A stretch of 64,000 bases of DNA, taken from NCBI GenBank assembly GCA_910579775.1, contig CAJTUE010000003.1, positions 124,001 to 188,000 of the forward strand, read 5' to 3'. Numbering within the stretch: position 1 is the first letter of the stretch; every line of letters begins with the position of its first letter. The notes beneath the pieces are model-generated. The model was given only the letters and a program-made list of their open reading frames with translations. It did not search any database and was not told the origin of the DNA. The DNA comes from an uncultured Oscillospiraceae bacterium (lineage in GTDB: Bacteria > Bacillota > Clostridia > Oscillospirales > Oscillospiraceae). A program made the position numbers and the translations under genes. Shown here in pieces: positions 16,037 to 24,136 of the stretch.

Positions 16037-16227
16037 ATGCAAAGAATGCCAAAGCCCATGGTGCAGGCCGCGGTGTGCGGGACTTGCGCCCACTACCACC
16101 AGCACTATGTTCTGGGCGGCAAAAAATTTGTGCCGCTGTGGTACGGCCACTGCGTCGCATCCAAGCTGAAGGACCGGATCCTGACCAGACCTGCGAGCGC
16201 TGGGAGGAAAACCACAGCGAGGAATGA
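16037..16227 (+). pseudogene. Small Cys-rich protein gene broken by a one-base frameshift
   Basis: From ATG 16037 (AGGTGAT upstream) the frame reads CGTCAHYHQHYVLGGKKF, then WYGHC, up to KLKDRI. After a one-base shift at about 16178-16180 the neighbouring frame continues PDQTCERWEEN and stops at 16225-16227. The joined product of about 63 residues would carry CxxC, HC and TCxxW, a plausible zinc-binding pattern; the unshifted frame runs on into repeat DNA and loses it. I therefore treat the gene as frameshifted, probably a single-base deletion. A sequencing error is the main alternative. It faces the small XRE gene across a palindromic operator-like site. Confidence 0.65.
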
Positions 16228-16250
16228 AACGTCCCATAGCAACAACGATA

Positions 16251-16299
16251 GAGGGACGGTTTTCTCTGTCGGGCCCTTTCCGACAGGAGAACCGTCCTC
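16251..16299. repeat. Interspersed palindrome (GGGACGG family)
   Basis: Arms GAGGGACGGTTTTCTCTGTC (16251-16270) and its imperfect complement ending ACCGTCCTC (16299) around a GGGCCC-containing centre. The same core and bordering CTGTC/GACAG occur at 1482-1534. Confidence 0.7.
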
Positions 16300-16305
16300 A
16301 CGTTC

Positions 16306-16381
16306 CGGGAGGGGCAAGCCACTCCCCTACATCACCTATGGTAACGTTCGTGTCCATAGGGGCGGGGCTTGCCCTGCCCGC
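16306..16381. repeat. Interspersed palindrome (TAGGGGCGGG family)
   Basis: The left arm CGGGAGGGGCAAGCC (from 16306) and the right arm GGGGCTTGCCCTGCCCG (to 16381) pair, and inside them ACCTATGG and CCATAGG pair as well. The compound palindrome has a close relative at 22696-22770. A partial copy (GTAGGGCCGGGTTTGGC) lies at about 16400-16416. Confidence 0.7.
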
Positions 16382-16416
16382 CGATTCTCATCTGCCCTTC
16401 GTAGGGCCGGGTTTGG

Positions 16417-18726
16417 CTACGGCTTCCGCGCCGGGAGACGCTGAAGGATCACCTCCACCCCGGCGGTCCAGGCCATCAGGGCGGGGAGGATGAACCACAT
16501 GACCCCGTGGGGGATCACCAGCGAGAAAAGCTCCGCCAGCAGCCACGCCGCCAGATAAAACCCCGCCGTCATGGTAACGAGCAGAACCAGCCGCCAGCGG
16601 TTCAGCGGGCGGCTGACAAAGTAGAGGTTCACCAGCCCGCCAAAGCCCACCAGCAAAACGCACAGGGTGGACAACTGGGCGGCGTCAAACCGGTGCCAGT
16701 TCAGCAGGGCCACGCACCACAGCACCGCGCTGGCCATGGCGGCCGCCCCCGGCAACGCCCGGCGAAATACGTTGTCCCGGAAGCGGCCGTGCACCCGCTC
16801 CAGATTCGGCTCCAAGGCCAGCAAAAAGGACGGGATGCCGATGGTCATGGTGCTGATAAGGCTCAGCTGGATCGGCTCAAAGGGATAGCCAACAGAGAAG
16901 AACAAAAAGCAGACGGCCAGAATGGTGGAAAAGCCAGTTTTGGTCAAAAACAGGGCGGAGGAGCGCTGGAGATTGTTGATGGCCCGCCGCCCCTCGTCCA
17001 CCACATGGGGCAGGGCGGAGAAGTCGGAGTTCATAAGCACTACCTGGCTCACGTTGCGGGCCGCCTCGCTGCCCGCCGCCATGGCAATGGAGCAGTCGCT
17101 CTCCTTGAGGGCCAGCACATCGTTCACCCCGTCTCCCGTCATGGCGACGGTATGTCCGTCCTCCTTTAGGCTCTGAATGAGCCACAGCTTCTGCTGTGGG
17201 CTGACCCGGCCAAAGACGGTATATGTCTTCGCCGCCGCTCGAGTGGCCTCCTCGGTCAACAGCGTGGAGGCGTCCACCGTCCGCTCCGCCCCCTCCACCC
17301 CCACCCGGCGGGCCAAGGCGCTGACGGTGCGGGGATCGTCCCCGGAGATAAGCTTCAGCGCCACCCCCTGGCGCTTGAAATAGTCCACCGTCTCCTCCGC
17401 GCCGGGACGCAGGGTGTCCGCCAAAACGATCAAGCCCGCCGGACGCAGGTTTTCGGGCAGGGCGTCGCCGGTCCCAAAGTCCGCCTCCGACACCCCCACG
17501 CACAGCACCCGCAGGCCCTGCTCGGCGTATTCTGCCGCCTTGCCCTCCAGGCTCCAGCCCTCCGGGAACACAAAGGAGCCCGCCCCCAGCACCCAGCTCT
17601 CGCCCGCTGCCGTGCGGCATCCGCTCCACTTCACCTCCGAGCGGAAGGGAAGGCCCCGTAGGGTCTCTGCCGCCACCGTTCCATTCAAATAGTCCTTCAA
17701 CGCCGCCGCCGTGGGATTTTCATCCCCGGTGGCGTTTAATATGGCCAAAACTCCCTCCCGCAAGCGGTTTTCCTCCATACTTGCCGCCGGCTCCAGGGCT
17801 GAAACTGCCATTTCTCCCGTGGTCAGGGTCCCCGTCTTATCCAGGCAAAGGGTATCCACCCGGGCCAGCAGTTCGATGGATGCCAGCTCCTGGCACAGCG
17901 CGTCCCGTCCGGCCAAACGGACCACTCCCACCGCCAGCACCACGCTGGTTAGAAGGATCAGCCCCTCAGGGATCATCCCCACCAGCGCCGCCACCGTCCG
18001 CACCACCGCCTCCTTGGGGGTGGCGTGGACAAAAAACCACTGCTTGACAAACAGGGCGGCCCCCACAGGCAGGATCACCGCCGCCATAACCCGGATGATG
18101 CGGTCGATGGTGTTCAGGATCTCCGAGTCGGGGCGCTTCCAGCGTTTTCCCCCGGCGGCGATCTGGGCGGCGTAGTTCTCCGCGCCCACATGCTCCACCC
18201 TGGCAACGCAATGCCCCGAGGCCACAAAGCTTCCCGACAACAGCTTATCCCCCGCCGTGCGCTCCACCGCGTCCGACTCCCCGGTGAGCAGGGCCTCGTT
18301 CATGCGGCACACGCCCTCCAGGACCACGCTGTCCGCCCCCACCTGATCCCCGGCGGCGTAGCGGACGATATCCCCCCGCGCCAGCTCCTCCAGGGGCAGC
18401 TTCACCCAAACGCCGTCCCGCAGGGTATCGGCGTCAGGAGCAGCCACCACGGTGAGGCGGTCGATGACCGCCTTGGCCCGCAGTTCCTGGACGATGCCAA
18501 TGACGATGTTGCAGAGGATGACCCCCATAAACAACAGGTTCTTCCACGAGCCCACCACCGCCACCAGCACCGCCAGCACGGCGCACAGAAGATTGGCGGG
18601 GGTGAGCAGATTCCCCCGAATGATCTCCTTGACCGACTTTGAGCGGGGAGCAGCTTGTACGTTCCCCTCTCCCGCCTCGTGCAGGGCCCGCGCCTCGCCC
18701 GTTGTCAAACCCCGGTATACCTCCAC
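16417..18726 (-). CDS. Cation-translocating P-type ATPase (CtpE-like)
   Basis: 769 residues with the standard P-type order: two transmembrane segments, actuator loop with LTGES (147-151), further segments with MIPEGL (251-256), phosphorylation site DKTGT (Asp296), nucleotide domain, and TGDGVNDVLALK in the hinge, then about six C-terminal segments. There is no N-terminal metal-binding domain and no CPC motif, which excludes the copper/zinc P1B class. The PEGL-type M4 and the length resemble the CtpE-like Ca2+-related group, but the ion cannot be fixed. The gene starts with GTG 18726, eight bases after GGAGG, and a TATAAT lies upstream. Confidence 0.92.
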   Translation of the reverse strand: MEVYRGLTTGEARALHEAGEGNVQAAPRSKSVKEIIRGNLLTPANLLCAVLAVLVAVVGSWKNLLFMGVILCNIVIGIVQELRAKAVIDRLTVVAAPDADTLRDGVWVKLPLEELARGDIVRYAAGDQVGADSVVLEGVCRMNEALLTGESDAVERTAGDKLLSGSFVASGHCVARVEHVGAENYAAQIAAGGKRWKRPDSEILNTIDRIIRVMAAVILPVGAALFVKQWFFVHATPKEAVVRTVAALVGMIPEGLILLTSVVLAVGVVRLAGRDALCQELASIELLARVDTLCLDKTGTLTTGEMAVSALEPAASMEENRLREGVLAILNATGDENPTAAALKDYLNGTVAAETLRGLPFRSEVKWSGCRTAAGESWVLGAGSFVFPEGWSLEGKAAEYAEQGLRVLCVGVSEADFGTGDALPENLRPAGLIVLADTLRPGAEETVDYFKRQGVALKLISGDDPRTVSALARRVGVEGAERTVDASTLLTEEATRAAAKTYTVFGRVSPQQKLWLIQSLKEDGHTVAMTGDGVNDVLALKESDCSIAMAAGSEAARNVSQVVLMNSDFSALPHVVDEGRRAINNLQRSSALFLTKTGFSTILAVCFLFFSVGYPFEPIQLSLISTMTIGIPSFLLALEPNLERVHGRFRDNVFRRALPGAAAMASAVLWCVALLNWHRFDAAQLSTLCVLLVGFGGLVNLYFVSRPLNRWRLVLLVTMTAGFYLAAWLLAELFSLVIPHGVMWFILPALMAWTAGVEVILQRLPARKP

Positions 18727-18911
18727 TGCCGCCGCCTCCTACAGAACCTCATTTTCCGCCATTATACCACACCCGTCTCGCCAATTGCTTTCATTTTTCT
18801 TAAATTCTCCTAAAACTTTCCCGGCGTCTCCTCCAGTCTTCGCCTGTCTTCGCCCTCGCCCCGGCGGTATGATGTGGACAAGCTTATTTCCCGGCCAAAG
18901 GAGGGTCTTTT

Positions 18912-19223
18912 ATGCCCATTCAAGCCAAGGAGGAAAACGGCGCTCTCACCGTCTTTTTGAGCGGCGACATCGACCACGCCTCCGCCCGATCCATGATGCT
19001 CGCCCTGGACAAGGAGGTGGCCCGCCGCGCTCCCGGTCTGCTCCGGGTGGACATGTCCGGCGTAACCTTTATGGACAGCTCGGGAATCGCCGTGCTGCTG
19101 CGGACCTGGCGGCGGGTCCAGGAGGCCGACGCCGCCATGGAGGTCACCGCCGTCCCCCGCCAGCCCTGGAAGGTATTTGCCACCGCGGGATTACCTAAGA
19201 TCATTCCCATGAGCACCTTATAA
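18912..19223 (+). CDS. spoIIAA: Anti-sigma F factor antagonist SpoIIAA
   Basis: 103 residues, a single STAS domain. The phospho-site motif is MDSSGIAV (residues 54-61), with the serine pair at 56-57 in the place of the SpoIIAB-phosphorylated serine. Dephosphorylated SpoIIAA binds SpoIIAB and frees sigma F in the forespore. AAAGGAGGG stands before the ATG. First gene of the spoIIA operon, 14 bases before spoIIAB. I could not find a convincing sigma-H promoter in the 185-base upstream gap. Confidence 0.93.
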   Translation: MPIQAKEENGALTVFLSGDIDHASARSMMLALDKEVARRAPGLLRVDMSGVTFMDSSGIAVLLRTWRRVQEADAAMEVTAVPRQPWKVFATAGLPKIIPMSTL

Positions 19224-19237
19224 AGGAGGTCCTACAT

Positions 19238-19684
19238 ATGATCCCCATTTTGAACCAGGCCACCATCTTATTTCCTTCCAAAAGCGCCAACGAGGCCTTT
19301 GCCCGCTCCGCCGCCGCCGTCTTCGCCGCCCAGCTGGACCCCACCCTGGAGGAGCTGGGAGACGTGAAGACCGCCGTCAGCGAGGCAGTGACCAACGCCA
19401 TTGTCCACGCCTACCCCGAGGAGCTAGGGGTGGTCACCCTGCGCCTGCGCATTTTGGAGGGGCGCATTTTTGAGGTCATGGTGAAGGATAAGGGGGTTGG
19501 CATCCCCGACGTGGAGCAGGCCCGCCAGCCCCTCTACACCACCGGGGACGACTCCCGCTCGGGCATGGGCTTCACCATTATGGAAAGTTTTATGGACTCT
19601 CTGCGGGTGCGTTCGATCCCTGGAAAAGGGTCTACGGTGACCATGCGCAAGCGGTTCTCCCCCCGGGCCACCGGCGGCAAATGA
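19238..19684 (+). CDS. spoIIAB: Anti-sigma F factor / serine kinase SpoIIAB
   Basis: 148 residues of the GHKL ATPase fold: N box EAVTNAIVHAYP, G1 box VKDKGVGIPD and G2 region RSGMGFTIMESF. The protein holds sigma F inactive in an ATP-bound complex and phosphorylates SpoIIAA on serine. AAAGGAGG lies upstream. The TGA overlaps the sigF ATG by four bases, which couples synthesis of the sigma factor to that of its inhibitor. Confidence 0.95.
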   Translation: MIPILNQATILFPSKSANEAFARSAAAVFAAQLDPTLEELGDVKTAVSEAVTNAIVHAYPEELGVVTLRLRILEGRIFEVMVKDKGVGIPDVEQARQPLYTTGDDSRSGMGFTIMESFMDSLRVRSIPGKGSTVTMRKRFSPRATGGK

Positions 19685-20370
19685 CCTGCCTTCAAGCCGC
19701 CCGAGCCGGGGACGAGGCCGCCTGCGAGCAGGCCATCAAGGAAAACGCCGGGCTCATCTGGTCCATCGTGCGCCGCTACTACGGCCGGGGGGTGGACCCC
19801 GACGACCTTTATCAGCTGGGCTGCCTGGGCTTTCTCAAGGCCCTGCGTGGCTTTGACGACAGCTACGGCACCCAGTTCTCCACCTACGCCGTCCCCAAGA
19901 TCGCCGGGGAGATTCGCCGCTTTTTGCGCGACGACGGCCCGGTGAAGGTCTCCCGCGCCCTCAAGGAGCGCGCCGCCGCCGTCCGCGCCGCCGACGCCCT
20001 TTTGGGGGCGCGGCTGGGCCGGGAGCCCACTCTCTCTGAGCTCTCCGCCCACACCGGACTGGAGCCCGAGGACATTGCCGCCGCCCAGCTCTGCGCCCAG
20101 AGCGTAGCCTCCCTCCAGGCGGAGACCGCCGAGGGTCTCCCCCTGGAATCCACCCTGGGGGATGGCGGCATGGAGGAGGAGCTCATTGAGCGCATGGCCC
20201 TGCGGGGGGCCATCAACGACCTGGAACCCAAGGCCCGCAAGGTCATCCTCCTGCGCTATTACCGCTCCCTCACCCAGGAGCAGACCGCCCGGGTCCTGGG
20301 CGTGAGCCAGGTCCAGGTCTCCCGCATTGAAAAGCGGGCCGTCCAGCAGCTGCGCACCCTTTTAGCCTGA
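19681..20370 (+). CDS. sigF: Sporulation sigma factor SigF
   Basis: 229 residues with sigma-70 regions 2 (DLYQLGCLGFLKALRGFD and FSTYAVPKIAGEIRRFLRD), 3 and 4 (LTQEQTARVLGVSQVQVSRIEKRA as helix-turn-helix). No region 1, as expected. It is the first forespore-specific sigma factor. The identity follows from the spoIIAA-spoIIAB-sigF order and four-base overlap. The protein is a little shorter than the Bacillus one. Together with spo0A and spoVT nearby it shows that the organism carries the endospore programme. Confidence 0.95.
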   Translation: MTCLQAARAGDEAACEQAIKENAGLIWSIVRRYYGRGVDPDDLYQLGCLGFLKALRGFDDSYGTQFSTYAVPKIAGEIRRFLRDDGPVKVSRALKERAAAVRAADALLGARLGREPTLSELSAHTGLEPEDIAAAQLCAQSVASLQAETAEGLPLESTLGDGGMEEELIERMALRGAINDLEPKARKVILLRYYRSLTQEQTARVLGVSQVQVSRIEKRAVQQLRTLLA

Positions 20371-20377
20371 TTTCCTG

Positions 20378-20406
20378 TTGCAATTTTCAACAAGAACGGC
20401 TATAAT
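20378..20406 (+). promoter_or_regulatory. Sigma-A promoter of the aromatic amino acid operon
   Basis: TTGCAA (20378-20383), 17-base spacer and perfect TATAAT (20401-20406), beginning eight bases after the sigF stop. Confidence 0.75.
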
Positions 20407-20424
20407 TGTCCCATTGGCATATAT

Positions 20425-20455
20425 GGCGTCCGTTGGCACCGTGCCGGCGGACGCC
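20425..20455 (+). promoter_or_regulatory. Hairpin in the aroF leader
   Basis: GGCGTCCG (20425-20432) pairs with CGGACGCC (20448-20455); inside, GGCA and TGCC pair. It lies between the promoter and the ribosome-binding site. No long T-run follows (TCGCTTTC), so a simple attenuator is not evident. Role unknown. Confidence 0.4.
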
Positions 20456-20480
20456 TCGCTTTCAAAAAGGAGAGATATGT

Positions 20481-21497
20481 ATGGTCGTTGTTATGAAGCC
20501 GGGCGCCCGTCACGAGGAGATCGAGGCCCTGGCCCAGTCCTTCCAGAAGCAGGGTCTCCAGGTGGGAATCACCAACGGCGTGGGATGCACCATTTTGGGT
20601 CTGGTGGGGGACACCACCGCGGTGGATATAGACAAAATTTCCATCCTGCCCAACGTAGAGCGGATCATGCGGGTGAGCGAGCCCTATAAAAAGGCCAACC
20701 GCAAGTTCCATCCCCAGGACAGCGTCATTCAGGTGGGCGGTGTGAAGGTGGGCGGCGGCTCCTTCGCCGTGATTGCCGGGCCCTGCTCGGTAGAGAGCGA
20801 GGCCCAGATGATCGAGGTGGCCCGGGACGTGAAGCTCTCAGGGGCGTGTATGCTCCGGGGCGGCGCCTTTAAGCCCCGCACCTCTCCCTACTCCTTCCAG
20901 GGCATGGGGGTAGACGGTCTGGACCTCCTGCTGGAGGCCAAGGAGGAGACCGGTCTGCCCATCGTCACCGAAATTATGTCCCCCAAGCTCTGCGAGCTTT
21001 TTGAGGAGAAGGTGGACGTGGTCCAGATCGGCGCGCGGAACATGCAGAACTTTGACCTTCTCAAGGAGGTGGGCAAGATGTCCAAGCCCATCCTCCTGAA
21101 GCGGGGCCTTTCCAACTCCTATGAGGAATGGATCATGTCGGCGGAATATATCATGTCCGAGGGCAACGAGAACGTCATCCTCTGTGAGCGTGGGGTGCGC
21201 ACCTTCGAGACCTACACCCGCAACACCCTGGACCTCTCCGCTATCCCCGCCATCCACCGCATGAGCCACCTCCCCATCATTGTGGACCCCTCCCACGCGG
21301 CGGGCATGAGCTGGATGGTGGAGCCTCTGTCCATGGCCGCGGTGGCCGCCGGGGCGGACGGCCTCATCATCGAGGTCCACAACGATCCCCCCCACGCCAA
21401 GTGCGACGGACAGCAGTCCCTCACCCCCGAGGCCTTCCAAGCTCTGATGGGTAAGGTCCGCACCCTTGTCCCTCTGGCCGGAAAAACTCTGTCTTAA
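20481..21497 (+). CDS. aroF: 3-deoxy-7-phosphoheptulonate (DAHP) synthase, type I-beta with ferredoxin-like regulatory domain
   Basis: 338 residues. Residues 1 to about 75 form the N-terminal ferredoxin-like domain (MVVVMKPGARHEEIEAL) known from Thermotoga DAHP synthase as the allosteric Phe/Tyr sensor. The TIM barrel follows with AGPCSVES, the GAFKPRTSPYSFQG block, metal and phosphoenolpyruvate residues in IVDPSHAAG and the closing EVHNDPP. It condenses PEP with erythrose-4-phosphate, the first step of the shikimate pathway. ATG 20481 follows AAAAGGAGA; the frame from 20406 would begin in the promoter. First gene of the operon; feedback control by aromatic end products is likely from the domain layout. 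Confidence 0.96.
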   Translation: MVVVMKPGARHEEIEALAQSFQKQGLQVGITNGVGCTILGLVGDTTAVDIDKISILPNVERIMRVSEPYKKANRKFHPQDSVIQVGGVKVGGGSFAVIAGPCSVESEAQMIEVARDVKLSGACMLRGGAFKPRTSPYSFQGMGVDGLDLLLEAKEETGLPIVTEIMSPKLCELFEEKVDVVQIGARNMQNFDLLKEVGKMSKPILLKRGLSNSYEEWIMSAEYIMSEGNENVILCERGVRTFETYTRNTLDLSAIPAIHRMSHLPIIVDPSHAAGMSWMVEPLSMAAVAAGADGLIIEVHNDPPHAKCDGQQSLTPEAFQALMGKVRTLVPLAGKTLS

Positions 21498-21595
21498 AGC
21501 AAGACAGAAGAACAACCATGACGTGTCCGTCACACAGGGACAAATGAGGCGAAAATGTCCTTCACCACACGCTAACCGTCCCTGCTGTCTTGCTT
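21498..21595. repeat. Degenerate interspersed palindrome between aroF and aroB
   Basis: AAGCAAGACAG at the aroF stop is matched by CTGTCTTGCTT at 21585-21595, an 11-bp terminal inverted repeat about 77 bases apart. Near the right end, AACCGTCCCTGCTGTCTTG matches the arm of the 1482-1534 repeat, so this looks like a repeat unit with an insertion in its centre. Despite it, aroB keeps the operon orientation. Confidence 0.55.
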
Positions 21596-21612
21596 CGTGA
21601 AAGGAGACTCCC

Positions 21613-22695
21613 ATGAAAACCCTCCGCGTTGACCTTGGCGGCCGTTCCTACGACATCCAGATAGAGCGCGGCTGCCTCCGCGCCGCCGGGGCGCGCCTCA
21701 AGGGCGTCTGCCCCAAGGCCCAAAAGCTCTTCGTGGTCACCGATACCAACGTCGGCCCCCTCTACTATAACGCCCTCAAGGCCAGCCTGGAGGCGGCAGG
21801 CTTCAATCTTCGCGTCCACGTCATCCCCGCCGGGGAGGCAAGCAAAAGTCCTTCACAGCTCTCCACGCTGTGGGAGGACATGATGGACTTCTCCCTCACC
21901 CGCACCGACGCGGTGATCGCCTTGGGCGGCGGCGTGGTGGGAGACCTGGCAGGCTTTGCCGCCGCTACCATCCTGCGTGGGGTGGACTTCATCCAAATTC
22001 CCACGACCCTGCTCGCCCAGGTGGATTCCTCTGTGGGCGGCAAGGTGGCGGTGGACCTGGACCACGGCAAAAATCTGGCTGGGGCCTTTTGGCAGCCCAA
22101 GCTGGTGCTCATGGACCCTGACACGTTGGACACCTTGGATGACAAGACCTTTGCCGACGGCATGGCGGAGGTCATCAAATATGGCTGCATTGCCGACGCC
22201 GCCTTTTTTGACCACCTGACAGCTCATCCCTCCCGCTTGGCTATCACGAGTGATATCGAATCCGTTTTGTATATTTGCTGTGATATAAAGCGTATAGTTG
22301 TTGAGGAGGACGAACTGGACACCGAGCACCGGATGCTCCTCAACTTTGGCCACACCATCGGCCACGCCTACGAGCTGGCGGGACATTACGAAACCTGGAC
22401 CCACGGTCAGGCGGTAGCCGCGGGGATGGTCATGGCGGCAAAGCTAGGGGTGTCTCTGGGAGTAACTCCGGTGGATGTGCCCGCCAGGGTGGTGGCCCTT
22501 TGCGCCGCCTTTGGCCTGCCCACTGCCATCCCCTGCGACATCCAAACCTATACTGCCGCCATCTGCCGGGACAAAAAGGGTGCCGGGGCGGACATCTCGG
22601 TCATTCTTCTGGAGGAGCTGGGCCGCGCCGTGGTCCATAAGCTCCCCAAGGTCCAGCTGGTGCGGCTGCTGAACTCGTTTCATCAAGTTCTGTAA
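21613..22695 (+). CDS. aroB: 3-dehydroquinate synthase
   Basis: 360 residues. NAD-dependent and metal-dependent cyclase that converts DAHP to 3-dehydroquinate. The NAD-binding ALGGGVVGDLAGFAA, the QIPTTLLAQVDSSVGGK block and the metal ligands in LLNFGHTIGHAYE are present. GAAAGGAG precedes the ATG. Residues around 210-235 are coded with more A/T-rich codons than the rest. The gene is separated from aroF by repeat DNA and from aroA by two further repeat units, but all face the same way. Confidence 0.96.
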   Translation: MKTLRVDLGGRSYDIQIERGCLRAAGARLKGVCPKAQKLFVVTDTNVGPLYYNALKASLEAAGFNLRVHVIPAGEASKSPSQLSTLWEDMMDFSLTRTDAVIALGGGVVGDLAGFAAATILRGVDFIQIPTTLLAQVDSSVGGKVAVDLDHGKNLAGAFWQPKLVLMDPDTLDTLDDKTFADGMAEVIKYGCIADAAFFDHLTAHPSRLAITSDIESVLYICCDIKRIVVEEDELDTEHRMLLNFGHTIGHAYELAGHYETWTHGQAVAAGMVMAAKLGVSLGVTPVDVPARVVALCAAFGLPTAIPCDIQTYTAAICRDKKGAGADISVILLEELGRAVVHKLPKVQLVRLLNSFHQVL

Positions 22696-22836
22696 CGGGA
22701 GGCGCAAGCCCCTCCCCTACATCCTCTATGGTCACCTCCGCGTCTGTGGGGGCGAGTTCAAACCCGCCCGGATCCGCTTTATCCCGGCGTTGCGTTTCGT
22801 ATTCCATGTAGGGCCCGATGCCCTCATCGGGCCTGC
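22696..22836. repeat. Two interspersed palindromes (TAGGGGCGGG family) between aroB and aroA
   Basis: Unit 1 (about 22696-22770) starts CGGGAGGCGCAAGCCCCTC, closely matching the repeat at 16306, and ends in a different arm, GGGGGCGAGTTCAAACCCGCCCG. Unit 2 (22808-22836) is GTAGGGCCCGATGCC with its complement GGCATCGGGCC-like arm, i.e. the same border with another core. The remaining gap to aroA holds only the ribosome-binding site. Confidence 0.7.
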
Positions 22837-22888
22837 CCTTGTCCCTCCCGTGAAACGACACCCATTTGGAAAGGAGCTTTCCGTCCCC

Positions 22889-24136
22889 ATGACCCTTACC
22901 ATCACCCCCGCCAAATTATCCGGGACAGTCACACCGCCGCCCTCCAAATCCCAGGCCCACCGCTTCCTCATTGCCGCCGCCCTGGCGGAGGGGGAGAGCG
23001 TGATCCATGACCTGGTCATGTCCGAGGACATCCAGGCCACCCTGCGCTGTCTGGAGGAGCTGGGGGCCGCCTTTTCCTGGGAGGGCCATTCCCTTTACAT
23101 CCTCGGCATGGCCGCCAACCCCATGTCCCCCCTGCGGCGCATGGCCCTACCCCATCTGGACTGCGGCGAATCCGGCTCCACCCTCCGCTTCCTCATCCCT
23201 ATTGCCCTGGCGGTGCGGGGCGGCGGCGTCTTCACCGGTCATGGCCGTCTGATGGAACGGCCTCAGGGGCCCTATTTTGACCTCTTTCGTCAAAAGGGCG
23301 TCTTTTATGAGCAGAAGGACAGGGTGCTCACTGTCCAGGGCCTTCTGACTCCAGGGGAGTACGCCCTCCCCGGCAACGTATCCAGCCAGTTCTTCACCGG
23401 GCTCCTCTACGCCCTTCCCCTTCTGGATGGTCCCTCCGTCCTCCGCCCCACCACTCCGTTGGAGAGCGAGGGCTACCTCCACATGACCCTTCAGGCCATG
23501 GCCCAATTCGGCGTGGAGCTGCCTGTGTCCTTGTCCCTGCCCCCCCATTACCACCCCCAGGGGAACCAGACCTACCGCCCCGCTCACGTCACCGTGGAGG
23601 CAGACTGGTCCCAGGCAGGGTTCTGGTACGCCGCCCGTTTTCTGGGAAACGCAGTGACCGTCCAAGGATTGAACGAGTCCTCCGCCCAGGGGGATCGCGT
23701 CATCGCCCGGCAGCTTGAGGCCCTGCAAGGCCCGGGCGAGCTGGAGCTGGACGTGTCCGGCTGTCCCGACCTGGTCCCGCCCCTGGCGGCCATGGCCGCT
23801 CTGCGGACCGGAGAGACCACCCGACTGACCAACGCGTCGCGGCTGCGCATGAAGGAAAGCGACCGCCTCGCCTCTGTCACCGCCGTGCTCACCGCCCTGG
23901 GAGCGGATATAGAGGAAGGGCCCGACTTCCTCACCATCCGTGGAAGGGAGACCTTAGCGGGCGGCGTGAGCGTCGATTCCTTTAACGACCACCGCATCGC
24001 CATGATGACCGCCATCGCCGCCACCCGGTGCCAACAGCCTGTCACCCTCACCGGGGGAGAGAGCGTAAATAAGTCCTACCCCGACTTCTGGGAGGAATAT
24101 CAACGACTGGGAGGGAAGCTCACATGCGGCACATGA
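22889..24136 (+). CDS. aroA: 3-phosphoshikimate 1-carboxyvinyltransferase (EPSP synthase)
   Basis: 415 residues of the inside-out alpha/beta-barrel family. It joins shikimate-3-phosphate and phosphoenolpyruvate. Recognisable blocks are PPSKSQAHRFLIAAALA (substrate binding), LDCGESGSTLRFLIPIAL, LPGNVSSQFFTGLLYALP, the RMKESDRL motif and FNDHRIAMM. ATG 22889 is preceded by GGAAAGGAG; the open frame back to 22790 lies in repeat DNA and is not coding. The 3' end overlaps aroC by 13 bases. Length is slightly under the family average of about 430. Confidence 0.96.
   Translation: MTLTITPAKLSGTVTPPPSKSQAHRFLIAAALAEGESVIHDLVMSEDIQATLRCLEELGAAFSWEGHSLYILGMAANPMSPLRRMALPHLDCGESGSTLRFLIPIALAVRGGGVFTGHGRLMERPQGPYFDLFRQKGVFYEQKDRVLTVQGLLTPGEYALPGNVSSQFFTGLLYALPLLDGPSVLRPTTPLESEGYLHMTLQAMAQFGVELPVSLSLPPHYHPQGNQTYRPAHVTVEADWSQAGFWYAARFLGNAVTVQGLNESSAQGDRVIARQLEALQGPGELELDVSGCPDLVPPLAAMAALRTGETTRLTNASRLRMKESDRLASVTAVLTALGADIEEGPDFLTIRGRETLAGGVSVDSFNDHRIAMMTAIAATRCQQPVTLTGGESVNKSYPDFWEEYQRLGGKLTCGT

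Noticed and set aside
16037..16444. 135-codon intact frame for the Cys-rich gene
   Set aside because: After about codon 47 it reads through palindromic repeats, while the conserved-looking C-terminal motif continues in the next frame.
20406..20480. Leader peptide attenuator for aroF
   Set aside because: The in-frame leader codons have no run of Phe, Tyr or Trp, and the hairpin lacks a T-tract.
22790..22888. 33-codon extension of AroA
   Set aside because: It is coded by palindromic repeat DNA and is absent from EPSP synthases.
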